In this document: positions 7,441 through 15,936 of the stretch, piece after piece
Layout: each line of letters starts with the position of its first letter
How positions within the stretch are numbered: position 1 is the first letter of the stretch
NCBI RefSeq assembly: GCF_000190755.2
Contig: NZ_JH109153.1
Coordinates: forward strand, 1 to 64,000
DNA length: 64,000 nucleotides
From: Methylobacter tundripaludum SV96
GTDB lineage: Bacteria > Pseudomonadota > Gammaproteobacteria > Methylococcales > Methylomonadaceae
Direction: 5' to 3'
The notes under the pieces: generated by a model
The model's database searches: none
Seen by the model: the letters and a program-made list of their open reading frames with translations, nothing else
What the model was told of the DNA's origin: nothing
Program-made: the position numbers and the translations under genes

Positions 7441-9063
7441 ATGAATTATCAGGTTCTCGCCAGAAAATGGCGTCCCCATAATTTCACAGAAGTTGTCGGA
7501 CAAGAGCATGTCGTCAAATCGTTAATGAACGCTTTGCAACATGATCGACTTCATCACGCCTATTTATTTACCGGAACGCGCGGCGTAGGCAAAACCACCA
7601 TTGCCCGAATTTTAGCCAAAGCCATCAATTGCGAAAATCTGCAGGATTTCAATCCTTGCGGCGTATGCAGCGTGTGCCGCGATCTGGATGAAGGACGGTT
7701 TCTGGATTTAATCGAGGTCGATGCGGCATCGCGCACCAAGGTTGAAGACACCCGCGATTTACTCGATAACGCGCAATACGCGCCCAATCACGGTCGCTAT
7801 AAAGTCTACCTGATCGACGAAGTACACATGCTGTCCGGCCACAGTTTCAATGCCTTGTTGAAGACGCTGGAAGAGCCGCCCGCGCATGTAAAATTCCTGC
7901 TGGCCACCACCGATCCCCATAAAATCCCCGTCACCGTGCTGTCCCGCTGTTTGCAGTTTAATCTCAAGCGTTTGCTGCCCAGCCAGATTTTCACCCAGAT
8001 GGAATTCATACTCCAGCAGGAACATATTGAAGCCGAGTCCGGCGCTTTAAAGTTATTATCGCGCGCCGCCGACGGCAGTATGCGCGACGGCTTAAGCCTG
8101 CTCGACCAAGCCATCGTTTACGGTAACGGCAAGGTCGGCACCGAAGATGTCAACGCAATGCTGGGCACCGTGGCGCAGCAACCGGTCGAGGCTATTTTAA
8201 CGGCGCTGGCCGAGGGCGATGCGGCGGCGATACTCGATAAAATAAACGAGATAGCCAATTTAACGCCGGACTTTAGCGATGTGCTGCAACAAATTTTGCA
8301 AGTCCTGCATCGCATCGCATTGCTGCAACAAATACCTAACGCTATCGACCATGATTTTGATGTGGAGATGATTGCCGCATTGGCCGCCAAACTTACACCC
8401 GAAGATGTGCAGCTTTACTACCAGATAGGCTTGGTAGGACAACGCGACCTGGATTTAGCGCCCGATCCGCGTAGCGGTTTTGAAATGGTCATGCTGCGCA
8501 TGCTGACTTTCAGACCGGTCGGCACAGCATCGGCTCCGGCTAAACCGGTTCAGGTTCGTCAACCTATTAACAAACCCCAGGCACAGCCTGCTTCTAATCA
8601 AGCGCAACCTGTTTACAATACAGCGGTGACCACGCAACCCGCTATCGTCGCCGAAACAACCGCTCAGGAAACCGTTACTCAAAAGCCCGATTCCAATTGG
8701 GCCGAAATGGTTGCCGCAATGAAAATTAACGGCTTAACCAGAGAGTTGGCCCATAATTGCGTACTGGAAAATATTGACGATAGCGTCTGCACCTTGATTC
8801 TGGATCCGGGCCACAAACAACTGCGCAGCAGCCGCACCGAAGACAATTTACAAAAAGCATTGCAGGCTTATCGAAAATCGCCTTTAAAGCTGGTCATCAC
8901 CACCGAAAAAACCACAGTTGCCACACCCGCCGTGCAATTGACCAAGGCGCGCGAAGACAAACAGCAGGCGGCGGTTGACGCGATTAATTCAGACGAAAAC
9001 GTTCAAGCTTTAAAAGAACACTTGGGGGCCAGAATCATGCCCGGTACTATAGAACCGATTTAA
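7441..9063 (+). CDS. dnaX: DNA polymerase III subunits gamma and tau
   Basis: A 540-residue clamp-loader ATPase. It has Walker A FTGTRGVGKTT near residue 45, a four-Cys zinc site (CENLQDFNPCGVCSVC), Walker B VYLIDEVHML near 125, sensor 1 LLATTDPHKIP and the SRC arginine-finger motif. Residues ~370-430 are a Pro/Gln/Thr-rich linker, followed by the tau-specific C-terminal domain that binds DnaE and DnaB. I found no obvious A-rich slippery site plus stem-loop at the E. coli position for making gamma. It heads the dnaX-ybaB-recR set, whose order is conserved. Confidence 0.96.
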   Translation: MNYQVLARKWRPHNFTEVVGQEHVVKSLMNALQHDRLHHAYLFTGTRGVGKTTIARILAKAINCENLQDFNPCGVCSVCRDLDEGRFLDLIEVDAASRTKVEDTRDLLDNAQYAPNHGRYKVYLIDEVHMLSGHSFNALLKTLEEPPAHVKFLLATTDPHKIPVTVLSRCLQFNLKRLLPSQIFTQMEFILQQEHIEAESGALKLLSRAADGSMRDGLSLLDQAIVYGNGKVGTEDVNAMLGTVAQQPVEAILTALAEGDAAAILDKINEIANLTPDFSDVLQQILQVLHRIALLQQIPNAIDHDFDVEMIAALAAKLTPEDVQLYYQIGLVGQRDLDLAPDPRSGFEMVMLRMLTFRPVGTASAPAKPVQVRQPINKPQAQPASNQAQPVYNTAVTTQPAIVAETTAQETVTQKPDSNWAEMVAAMKINGLTRELAHNCVLENIDDSVCTLILDPGHKQLRSSRTEDNLQKALQAYRKSPLKLVITTEKTTVATPAVQLTKAREDKQQAAVDAINSDENVQALKEHLGARIMPGTIEPI

Positions 9064-9082
9064 CGAGACAGGAGAGAAGTAA

Positions 9083-9406
9083 ATGAAAAACGCACTCGGC
9101 AACATCATGCAGCAAGCCCAAAAAATGCAGGAAGACTTAAAAAAAGCCCAGGAAGAGCTTAACGCCATGCAGGTCATGGGCGAGTCCGGCGGCGGTTTGG
9201 TCACCATCCTGATGACCGGCAAACGCGAAGCCAGAAAGGTAACCATCGATCCGTCCCTGCTGGGCGATGACAAGGACATGCTGGAAGACCTGGTTGCCGC
9301 GGCCATCAACGATGCCGTCAATAAAGTCGCAAAAATGAAAAAAGAAAAAATGGCGGATGTCACCGCAGGACTGCCCTTGCCTCCCGGATTCCAACTGCCT
9401 TTTTAA
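9083..9406 (+). CDS. ybaB: YbaB/EbfC-family nucleoid-associated protein
   Basis: A 107-residue protein beginning [21 protein letters not shown], followed by the conserved [20 protein letters not shown] core. Family members are dimeric DNA-binding proteins with tweezer-like shape, found between dnaX and recR. It starts 19 nt after dnaX with AGGAGAG ahead, and recR begins 2 nt after its stop, so the three are likely co-transcribed. Confidence 0.94.
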   Translation: MKNALGNIMQQAQKMQEDLKKAQEELNAMQVMGESGGGLVTILMTGKREARKVTIDPSLLGDDKDMLEDLVAAAINDAVNKVAKMKKEKMADVTAGLPLPPGFQLPF

Positions 9407-9407
9407 T

Positions 9408-10004
9408 ATGCACAAAAAAGGCTTATTGGGGCAGCTGATACAGAATTTATGCTGTTTGCCCGGCGTCGGCCCTAAAACCGCCCAGCGCATGGCGTTTCAC
9501 CTGCTCCAGCGCGACCGCAACGGCGCCAATATGCTGGCCCAAACGCTGCTGCAAGCCATTGAAAAAATGCGCCATTGCAGCCAATGCCGCACCTTGACCG
9601 AAGGCGAGCTGTGTGAAATCTGCGCCGACAAGTCAAGAGACGATACCCTCATCTGCATCGTGGAAAGCCCTTCCGACGTCTGGATTGTCGATCAGGCAAC
9701 GATGTTCAAAGGCCGCTATTTTGTGCTGCACGGGCGATTATCGCCGCTGGACGGCATAGGACCCGATGAACTCGGCCTGGATCTGCTTGAACAACAGCTG
9801 GCAACCGGCCATATCAAGGAACTGATCCTGGCGACCAACTCCACGGTTGAAGGCGAGGCGACCGCCTACTTCATCAGCGAACTGGCCAGGAAACACCAGG
9901 TACCGGCCAGTAGAATCGCCCATGGCGTACCCATGGGCGGCGAGCTGGAGTTTACCGACAGCGGTACGTTATCGCATGCGTTTAATGGCCGCGTAGGCAT
10001 GTAA
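9408..10004 (+). CDS. recR: Recombination mediator protein RecR
   Basis: A 198-residue protein. The ATG at 9408 gives [26 protein letters not shown], the expected RecR N terminus with its helix-hairpin-helix. The four-Cys zinc finger is [16 protein letters not shown], and the Toprim domain follows ([29 protein letters not shown]). With RecF and RecO it loads RecA on gapped DNA. The stop is followed by a long repeat-bearing gap. Confidence 0.95.
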   Translation: MHKKGLLGQLIQNLCCLPGVGPKTAQRMAFHLLQRDRNGANMLAQTLLQAIEKMRHCSQCRTLTEGELCEICADKSRDDTLICIVESPSDVWIVDQATMFKGRYFVLHGRLSPLDGIGPDELGLDLLEQQLATGHIKELILATNSTVEGEATAYFISELARKHQVPASRIAHGVPMGGELEFTDSGTLSHAFNGRVGM

Positions 10005-10982
10005 AGGTCAGCCCTACAATTTGCCCCTGTCATCATTAAAACTCAACAAGTCGTCAATCAAGGTTAAGATCCGATACTTGAAACCGACCCGCTCAATAAG
10101 GATTTGGTCAGTAATAACGTCCCGAAACCTGAACTTATCATTCCCACGCGGAGCGCTCGCCGTTATACACAAGTATTTTTAAAGCTCGTCATCCCGGCGG
10201 GTATGACGAGTTACTTAGGATTTGGTTGAAAATAACTTCCCGAAACCACTATTTTCGATCGTCGAGCCGTTCGTGCTGAGCTTGTCGAAGCATGATCGGC
10301 TTGACGCGGTAGGCCGAAATTTTCCCGTTCACCCTTCGACAAGCTCAGGGCGAACGGGAAAATTTCACTCAATCCATATCGGGAAGTTATTACTGACCAT
10401 ATCCTAAGCTACTTGTGCATAAAAATGAACGCGGTGCGTGGGAACGATCAGCGGAAGTTATTTTTAGCGAAATCCCAAGCTGCAAAATTGCACATCAACA
10501 ATCCCATTGCGATATGCAAGCCTCCGCTCCTTTGCTTATAAGTTACGTTTATGGTGCGCCTGCTAACCATGAACATCACTTAATTTTATAAACTCCCTAA
10601 AGTTTTCAGCGTTTCTGCCGATTGCAATCTTCGGTTGGCGGCAGACAATAATTCCAGGTCCGCACCCTACTAACTTGTAAATTCGCCGCAGCACAACGCA
10701 GAGCTGACGGCTTAACCCCGATCATAGAAACGGGTGCAAGTTGCTTCGACAGGCTCAATACAAAGACCGTGTTGCCTCGCAAATGCTCTCGCCCCAGCGG
10801 GGTCCGGCACTTCGAGCTACAGGCAAAAATAATCAGGACCTGAAAGCAAGGTGGGCGACGAAAACATGCCGTCCCATTAATTATTGATTCCCGCACATAA
10901 GCGATGACTGAACTCTATCAGTCCTTTCATCGGACGGAAATTACCGACAGCATCAAACTGGTTCCAACACAGGGGAGTCACA
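10005..10982. other. Gene-free, repeat-rich region of ~1 kb
   Basis: No supported gene. The first half (10100-10480) is a composite of repeats listed separately. The second half (10600-10900) has open frames without family features and another fragment resembling the 'cttcgacaggctca' repeats near 10740-10790. The last ~100 bp upstream of 10983 probably hold the promoter of the regulator operon. Confidence 0.5.
10100..10480. repeat. Composite repeat: four copies of a ~30-bp motif, two direct and two inverted
   Basis: Copies in forward orientation lie at 10100-10129 and 10219-10247 (GGATTTGG...TAACNTCCCGAAACC). Inverted copies lie at 10377-10408 and 10451-10480. Between them are two further inverted pairs: CATTCCCACGC near 10140 against GCGTGGGAACG near 10437, and the AGCTTGTCGAAGC/CTTCGACAAGCTCA pair at ~10270-10360. 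The block is therefore symmetrical and could fold into a very large hairpin. Confidence 0.65.
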
Positions 10983-11045
10983 ATGTTTTGCTTTATTCTT
11001 CGCGCCGATCAAGCGACCGACACCATTGAGGCCGTCTCGCTATGA
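10983..11045 (+). CDS. Possible 20-residue leader peptide coupled to the regulator gene
   Basis: ATG TTT TGC TTT ATT ... opens a 20-codon frame (MFCFILRADQATDTIEAVSL) with GGGGAGT 6-10 nt upstream. Its stop overlaps the ATG of the next gene (ATGA). This suggests translation of the short frame delivers ribosomes to the regulator. The peptide could instead be the tail of a decayed gene. No family is recognised. Confidence 0.35.
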   Translation: MFCFILRADQATDTIEAVSL

Positions 11046-11581
11046 TCCTCATCGCCATCCTTGATCACAATGCTTATCTGCTCAAAAACATCCCTCCCAA
11101 CCTGCAACTGACAGACTTTACCGCTACAACAGCGCTCGACGGTAAAAACCTAAGCGCTTGGCTGGTAACGCACGGGGTCGATATGTTGGCACTGCCCTTG
11201 CCGAATGAACATGAACGTCCGGCCACCTCCCCCATCAGAGCGAAACCCGAAAGGCTTAACGGCAATGCACAAGCGCGCTGGCGGCTTAATTTATCGCAGC
11301 TGGAATTGATTCCCCCCGACGGCAGGCCGATCCCGCTATCGCACAACGAAGGCTGCGTCCTGGGAGCCGCCGCCAACGCGAACGGAAATCTGGTCAGTCG
11401 CAAGAGGCTCATCGAAGCCTTGGGCCAGGATTTCTGGCACTACGACGAACGCCGACTCGAATCGCTGATTAGCCGTCTGCGCCGAAAGCTGGCTGCTTAT
11501 GCGCCTGAGGATTTTTCGATTCGGGGCGTGAAGGGGCAAGGTTATTTGTTTGGGGTTACGTTACGGATCGTGGAAATTTAA
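11042..11581 (+). CDS. OmpR/PhoB-type winged-helix DNA-binding protein lacking a normal receiver
   Basis: A 179-residue protein. Residues ~85-175 form a Trans_reg_C winged helix (LIPPDGRPIPLSHNEGCVL, SRKRLIEALGQDFWHYDERRLESLISRLRRKL, FSIRGVKGQGYLFG). The N-terminal ~80 residues are too short for a full response-regulator receiver, and no phosphoacceptor Asp pattern is evident (the segment VDMLALPLP is a weak remnant). It is likely a transcription regulator not controlled by a standard histidine kinase. The target is unknown; the large exported-type protein downstream is a candidate by position only. Confidence 0.75.
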   Translation: MILIAILDHNAYLLKNIPPNLQLTDFTATTALDGKNLSAWLVTHGVDMLALPLPNEHERPATSPIRAKPERLNGNAQARWRLNLSQLELIPPDGRPIPLSHNEGCVLGAAANANGNLVSRKRLIEALGQDFWHYDERRLESLISRLRRKLAAYAPEDFSIRGVKGQGYLFGVTLRIVEI

Positions 11582-11857
11582 AACACTCAGGGATGGTCAG
11601 CATTTGTCAGCAATAGGCCGCATAAATCGAATACCCTATCATTGCAGCTAATTTAAGAAGGGGCGGGTAAGTGATTATCCGATCTTGCACTAGCATGTTG
11701 GCGTGACTTTTCAAGACCTGAGCCTCGCCTTTTCTATCCGTTAATGCACGGGTGACGGGCCAGAAACCAGTCGGAAGAATCAACGAGCATATCGCCTCCG
11801 CCCCGCACAACCGAGGTTCGCCTCATTTTGAGTAGAAACATTCCAGAAGGAGTAGAA

Positions 11858-13999
11858 ATGTCCCAGAACAATACCCCCACAACAGCGAGCAATCCGCAAT
11901 TAGTCATATTGTTTGTCAACAATACCGGCCTCCCGGACGAGCAGGTGTTCATCACCTTTCAAGATCCCAGCCAGAGTTTGATTGCGACTTACGGAAGCGG
12001 AACGTCCATCGGGCGAGTCAACACCGGAGACATGATGACGCAATCCCTCAATCTGACGACGATCGGCGCGGGCGGGTTAAGCATCGCCAATGCCGAGGGG
12101 CCGGTCGTGTTCGTTTCCTACGCGGCTACCGAGACGTACAATGGTTTCGTGATGAGCGGGGATCTTTCGGGGAATGCGCAGCCGAGTTACATTGGCAGCG
12201 GCGGCGCGAATTACCTGAAAGCCTACCAGCCGTTCGAAATCGACTACGTCGCAGGAGCCACCAACGGACAGGGCAATCTCACCAACATCAACTATTTCGC
12301 CGCCCCGATCTGCATTCAAAGCTACAACGGCGGCAGTTCGGGAACCTTGCTCCAGACACGCGGCTATTACAAAGGGACGGCCGCGGGCACGAAGCGGCTC
12401 GCGAGTGAATTCCAAACTTTGACGACAGGCAGCGCCTTGGCCACGCCGATCTTCAGCGGAAATATTTTGCGCTATATCGGGCCCTCCTCCTACGGCGCGG
12501 GTTCCAATCCGTATCCCACGTTCGATGCCTATCTCAAGTCGCTGTTTACTGCGAACCAGAGCACAACCATACAGAATAGCAATGCCTTCAACACACAGCA
12601 GAATCCTGCGGCCGGGAATATAAACTACAATTACGCGTTCGATTTCATCGCCACCGTGGCCGCTGACAACACCATCACGCTCTCGGGAACGATCACGACC
12701 ACGCTCATTCCATTTGGCGGGTCGGCCACTCCGGGGACGACTTACACCGGAGCCGTGATGACGATCTCGCCGACGATCGGAACCCAAACTTCCGATTCGA
12801 TTTTCAACAATACCATCTACGGGCAAGCGGACCCGCTGGGATCCGGCAACGGTTCCACCACCTTCAACAGTGTGTGGGCGCAGCTCGCCACGGACATGAC
12901 GGCGGCAGGCCTGTTCGTCGACTCCACGACCGGAGGCGGCCCCGGCACCGCCTACGGCATCACGCAGAGCTTGGCGATCGGCGAAATCACCACCGGATTA
13001 TTGGGCGGCTTCCCAGGCAGCGGCGTCACCTACAAAGGAGGCATCGGAACCTACGCCTCCTACAACGGGAAACTCTACAAGGATGTGCCGAGCGTGGCTT
13101 GGTGGAATTCAAGCATCATTCCTTCCCCTTCCGTATTGCAGCCGTCGCATCCGTTTTATAACGCGTATGCGCAGCAGATCTTCGATGCCACAAGCAATCA
13201 GGTTTATTCCATCCCGTTCAGCGACCGCTTTGGCAATGGCCCGCTGATGCAGACCCAGCTTTACAACGATAAGGTGGTCGACACCTGGGTGGTGACGCTG
13301 GGCGCACCGATCTTCATGAGTTCAAAAAAGGGTCTGTATGCTACAAGTGGAAATGGCATAAATAGCACTATATACACCCTGGATAATGTTACTGGGAGTG
13401 TATCTCCTTTGCTAACTGTCAATTTCGATTTGGTAGATATAGCAGCCTACGGGGAAACGCTATACGCTATAACTTCAGATCAATTTCTGACAATTGACCT
13501 GAAAAAGGGTACGTGTGATGTCGTGGGCAGCCTCGGAATTGAGGACAAAGGCGCCAAACTGGCAGTCGCGTCTAATGGAACGATATACTGCATTGCCACT
13601 CCATCCGGCTGTGGAACGGGTCTTTATACGATCAATCGGTCAACGGGTGCCGGCACGTTAATTGGTGTTTTGGGAGCCAATCCCGCTGGCGGTGCTAATA
13701 TTCCAAGCTTCGGCATGGCATTCGACGCCAACGATAATTTATTCGGCGCGCTGACATCTTATAACGCCAATAGTGGTCAACCGTCTGTTTCACTGATGAC
13801 CGTTAATCCCAGCACAGGCCAGGCGCAACCCCTTAACTCCAACATTGGATTTAATTCACTTACCGGAATGGCGTTTTATGATAATAGCCTCTATGGTGTA
13901 ACTGCCGACGGTAAATTAATATCGATTAATGTTGCTTCAGGCGCAGGCTCATTAATCGGCAATGACAATATTGATTTTCGTGGCATGACTGCGTATTAA
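11858..13999 (+). CDS. Large mosaic protein: beta-1,3-glucanase-like N-terminal part and propeller-like C-terminal part
   Basis: 713 residues from the ATG at 11858, which has AGAAGGAGT ~7 nt upstream; a TTG at 11828 is less likely. Residues 1-~485 (LVILFVNNTGLPDEQVFITF, then GPVVFVSYAATETYNGFV) resemble GH64-like/thaumatin-fold beta-1,3-glucanases, but I cannot confirm catalytic acids. Residues ~490-713 contain repeated LYxIxxxTGxGTLIG-type units (GLYTINRSTGAGTLIG, SLMTVNPSTGQAQPL, KLISINVASGAGSLIG), suggesting beta-propeller blades. DNA before ~13315 is visibly richer in GC than after it, so the gene looks assembled from two sources. No classical signal peptide is seen. Confidence 0.55.
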   Translation: MSQNNTPTTASNPQLVILFVNNTGLPDEQVFITFQDPSQSLIATYGSGTSIGRVNTGDMMTQSLNLTTIGAGGLSIANAEGPVVFVSYAATETYNGFVMSGDLSGNAQPSYIGSGGANYLKAYQPFEIDYVAGATNGQGNLTNINYFAAPICIQSYNGGSSGTLLQTRGYYKGTAAGTKRLASEFQTLTTGSALATPIFSGNILRYIGPSSYGAGSNPYPTFDAYLKSLFTANQSTTIQNSNAFNTQQNPAAGNINYNYAFDFIATVAADNTITLSGTITTTLIPFGGSATPGTTYTGAVMTISPTIGTQTSDSIFNNTIYGQADPLGSGNGSTTFNSVWAQLATDMTAAGLFVDSTTGGGPGTAYGITQSLAIGEITTGLLGGFPGSGVTYKGGIGTYASYNGKLYKDVPSVAWWNSSIIPSPSVLQPSHPFYNAYAQQIFDATSNQVYSIPFSDRFGNGPLMQTQLYNDKVVDTWVVTLGAPIFMSSKKGLYATSGNGINSTIYTLDNVTGSVSPLLTVNFDLVDIAAYGETLYAITSDQFLTIDLKKGTCDVVGSLGIEDKGAKLAVASNGTIYCIATPSGCGTGLYTINRSTGAGTLIGVLGANPAGGANIPSFGMAFDANDNLFGALTSYNANSGQPSVSLMTVNPSTGQAQPLNSNIGFNSLTGMAFYDNSLYGVTADGKLISINVASGAGSLIGNDNIDFRGMTAY

Positions 14000-14011
14000 A
14001 ACCCAAAAAAA

Positions 14012-14048
14012 AGTGGGGGCGAGTGGATTTCTGCAGTCGCCCCCCTTT
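14012..14048 (+). terminator. Rho-independent terminator
   Basis: AGTGGGGGCGA pairs with TCGCCCCCCTTT around a ~14-nt loop, 12 bp after the stop of the large mosaic gene. An A-run precedes the stem and a short T-run follows it. Confidence 0.65.
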
Positions 14049-14344
14049 CAAGCGGGACTGGATTTGTACCCCTAACGCAAAGACCGGGGTGCAGTTCTTG
14101 TAAAACCACACCTTCCCCACCACCCTGCTACAATTCTTAGCCATGTCACCTCGTGCGGCGACTGGCGAGAACACATCAGTCGGCCTTGCAATACAAATAT
14201 TCTCGGGGACTGAGCAAGATTATCGCTTATCAGAGCAGTATAATCCTTGTGCCGCTTCATCAAGTACTTTGAGGGAGAAGGAGCGTATATCTTAAAACTA
14301 ATAATACCGGCCTTCCGGTCGCTCATACAAAAAAGGTAAGAATA
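14049..14344. other. Intergenic stretch, no gene seen
   Basis: Open frames on the minus strand here have no recognisable domain. The last part, before 14345, presumably carries the promoter of the HIT gene (AAGGTAAGAATA precedes its ATG). Confidence 0.4.
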
Positions 14345-14683
14345 ATGACTGATTGTTTATTTTGCAAAATGGTTGCCGGTGCTATCAAGCCGGATGTGGT
14401 TTTTGAAGATGAAAATATTCTGGCGTTCAGGGACATTAATCCCCAGGCTCCGGTACATATCCTGATTATCCCCAAACGCCACATTGCAACCTTGAATGAC
14501 CTGGACGATGCCGCGCTGGCAGGCACGATATTACAGACGGCGACAAAGCTGGCTGAACAAGAAGGCATAGCTGAACCGGGCTACAGAACTGTGTTTAACT
14601 GCAACAGGAAAGGCGGTCAGGAAGTTTACCACCTGCACCTGCATCTGCTGGGCGGCCGACAAATGATTTGGCCTCCGGGTTAA
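14345..14683 (+). CDS. HIT-family nucleotide hydrolase (HinT-like)
   Basis: A 112-residue protein with the complete HinT plan: N-terminal CLFCKMVAGAIKPDVVFED, central FRDINPQAPVHILIIPKRHI and the catalytic histidine triad HLHLHLLGG near the C terminus. HinT proteins hydrolyse purine nucleoside phosphoramidates such as aminoacyl-AMP in the cytoplasm. Length is typical. It is followed 45 bp later by a cupin gene on the same strand; a functional link is not evident. Confidence 0.93.
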   Translation: MTDCLFCKMVAGAIKPDVVFEDENILAFRDINPQAPVHILIIPKRHIATLNDLDDAALAGTILQTATKLAEQEGIAEPGYRTVFNCNRKGGQEVYHLHLHLLGGRQMIWPPG

Positions 14684-14728
14684 GGGATCGATAGTATTGA
14701 TCTATCGGATTTTGATAAGGTTTTGCAA

Positions 14729-15187
14729 ATGAACGTCAAAACACAGTTTATATTCTTCGTAACGCTCTGCTGGCCGCTTGCAGTATCCGCCCTGAATGAA
14801 AACACGGCCCTGAAGGTTACCCCGTTGCTCAAGACGACCACCAGTTGGGATGGAAAGCCCATCGTCTATCCCAAAGGGCAAAGCGAAGTCACTGCCCTGA
14901 TCGTTGAAATTGCGCCGGAGGGCGAGACCGGATGGCACGAACACCCGGTGCCATCGCTTGGCTACATCATGGAAGGTGAGCTTGAATTAAGGCTTGCCAC
15001 AGGCGACGTTAAAATCCTCCATCCGGGCGACGTTTTGCCCGAGTCTGTCGGCGTACTCCACAATGGCCGCAACCTGGGTGAAGAGCCGGTCAAAATCCTG
15101 GTATTTTACCTGGGTGAAGTGGGCAGCAAACTTAGCGTTGCGCACCCGGAATTTGCTCCCCCGCCATTGCCTGATTCGGAAAAGTAA
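14729..15187 (+). CDS. Exported cupin-domain protein
   Basis: A 152-residue protein starting MNVKTQFIFFVTLCWPLAVSA, a clear Sec signal peptide cleaved near SALNENT. The rest is one conserved cupin barrel with metal-site motif 1 (GETGWHEHPVPSLGYIMEGELEL) and motif 2 (HPGDVLPESVGVLHNGRN); His residues in both are typical metal ligands. Members bind small ligands or catalyse simple reactions; the substrate is unknown. Probably periplasmic. A bidirectional terminator follows. Confidence 0.85.
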   Translation: MNVKTQFIFFVTLCWPLAVSALNENTALKVTPLLKTTTSWDGKPIVYPKGQSEVTALIVEIAPEGETGWHEHPVPSLGYIMEGELELRLATGDVKILHPGDVLPESVGVLHNGRNLGEEPVKILVFYLGEVGSKLSVAHPEFAPPPLPDSEK

Positions 15188-15212
15188 TGCCATGAAGAAT
15201 GACCGCACATAA

Positions 15213-15245
15213 AAAAGCCCGGCAGGTTTGCACCTCCGGGCTTTT
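15213..15245. terminator. Bidirectional rho-independent terminator
   Basis: AAAAGCCCGG / CCGGGCTTTT with AGG/CCT extending the stem lies between the converging cupin and TIGR04073-type genes. A-runs and T-runs on both sides allow function in both directions. Confidence 0.85.
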
Positions 15246-15265
15246 GCGCTTTAAACAGCAGCGCG

Positions 15266-15883
15266 TTATTTCTTCATTTCTTTTTTGAATATTGCATCCA
15301 ATTTCTGGTTGGTTTCCTGATTGTACTGCTTTGAATTATCAATCGCCTCTGGTCTGGGCGCTACTACAGCAGGCGCGGCAACCGCAGGTTTCGGGCTGGC
15401 CGCCTGAACTGCCGTGGGTTCTTCCTCGGATTGATCCAAACGAAATACCGGCCCGTAAGTGGTGTCCACATCAAAATTATCCCAAATATACAAAGGCTGA
15501 GCGATGGGCTTGGTAGGAAGCGGTATGGTAAGCAAATCGGCAAGTCCCACCCCTATGCGTCCAGCCATGTTAACCACACCTTTAAATGCTCCCCCGACAG
15601 CGCCATAAAAAACGTTGCTTTTATTGGTCGTGTTAATGATGTTTTTGGGAATTTCCAGTACGCTGGTGGTCAGATTGGCAAAAGCGTTCAGCGCCTTATT
15701 GCCAACCTTGCTGCCATAGCTGTTGCCAAAGCTCTGGTGTTGGTATCCCCCCCCTTGAGTAGAGGGTGTATAAGTCGTATTGCCATAACCCTGTTGCTGC
15801 ATATCAGCCAGCGCCATAGGCGCATATGCCGTAAACAGGCCGGTGAATAAAAGAAAAACAAAAAAACGACTCAACTTACGCAT
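15266..15883 (-). CDS. Exosortase-associated protein, TIGR04073 type
   Basis: A 205-residue protein with a signal peptide (MRKLSRFFVFLLFTGLFTAY, cleaved near ALADM), a Gln/Gly/Tyr-rich linker and the conserved TIGR04073 core: LTTSVLEIPKNIINTTNKSN, GAVGGAFKGVVNMAGRIGVG and LYIWDNFDVDTTYGPVFRL. The family is known from genomes encoding exosortase systems; its exact role is not established. A Pro/Ala-rich segment and charged tail follow. It lies 54 bp after tex on the same strand, and the gap has only a 6-bp hairpin. Confidence 0.85.
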   Translation of the reverse strand: MRKLSRFFVFLLFTGLFTAYAPMALADMQQQGYGNTTYTPSTQGGGYQHQSFGNSYGSKVGNKALNAFANLTTSVLEIPKNIINTTNKSNVFYGAVGGAFKGVVNMAGRIGVGLADLLTIPLPTKPIAQPLYIWDNFDVDTTYGPVFRLDQSEEEPTAVQAASPKPAVAAPAVVAPRPEAIDNSKQYNQETNQKLDAIFKKEMKK

Positions 15884-15936
15884 ATCAAATCCTGTTTGGT
15901 GTGTTAATACTGAAAGTCAGTATAGCAGAGCTAAAA

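Noticed and set aside
8890-8930. A-rich run in dnaX as a gamma-making frameshift site
   Set aside because: It is too close to the 3' end and lacks the slippery heptamer plus hairpin seen in E. coli.
10606-10896. 96-codon minus-strand frame in the gap after recR
   Set aside because: It runs over repeat sequence and has no domain or plausible codon pattern.
12077-12826. 249-codon minus-strand frame inside the mosaic gene
   Set aside because: It is Arg/Gly-rich and lies opposite a clear plus-strand gene with a good ribosome site; a shadow caused by high GC.
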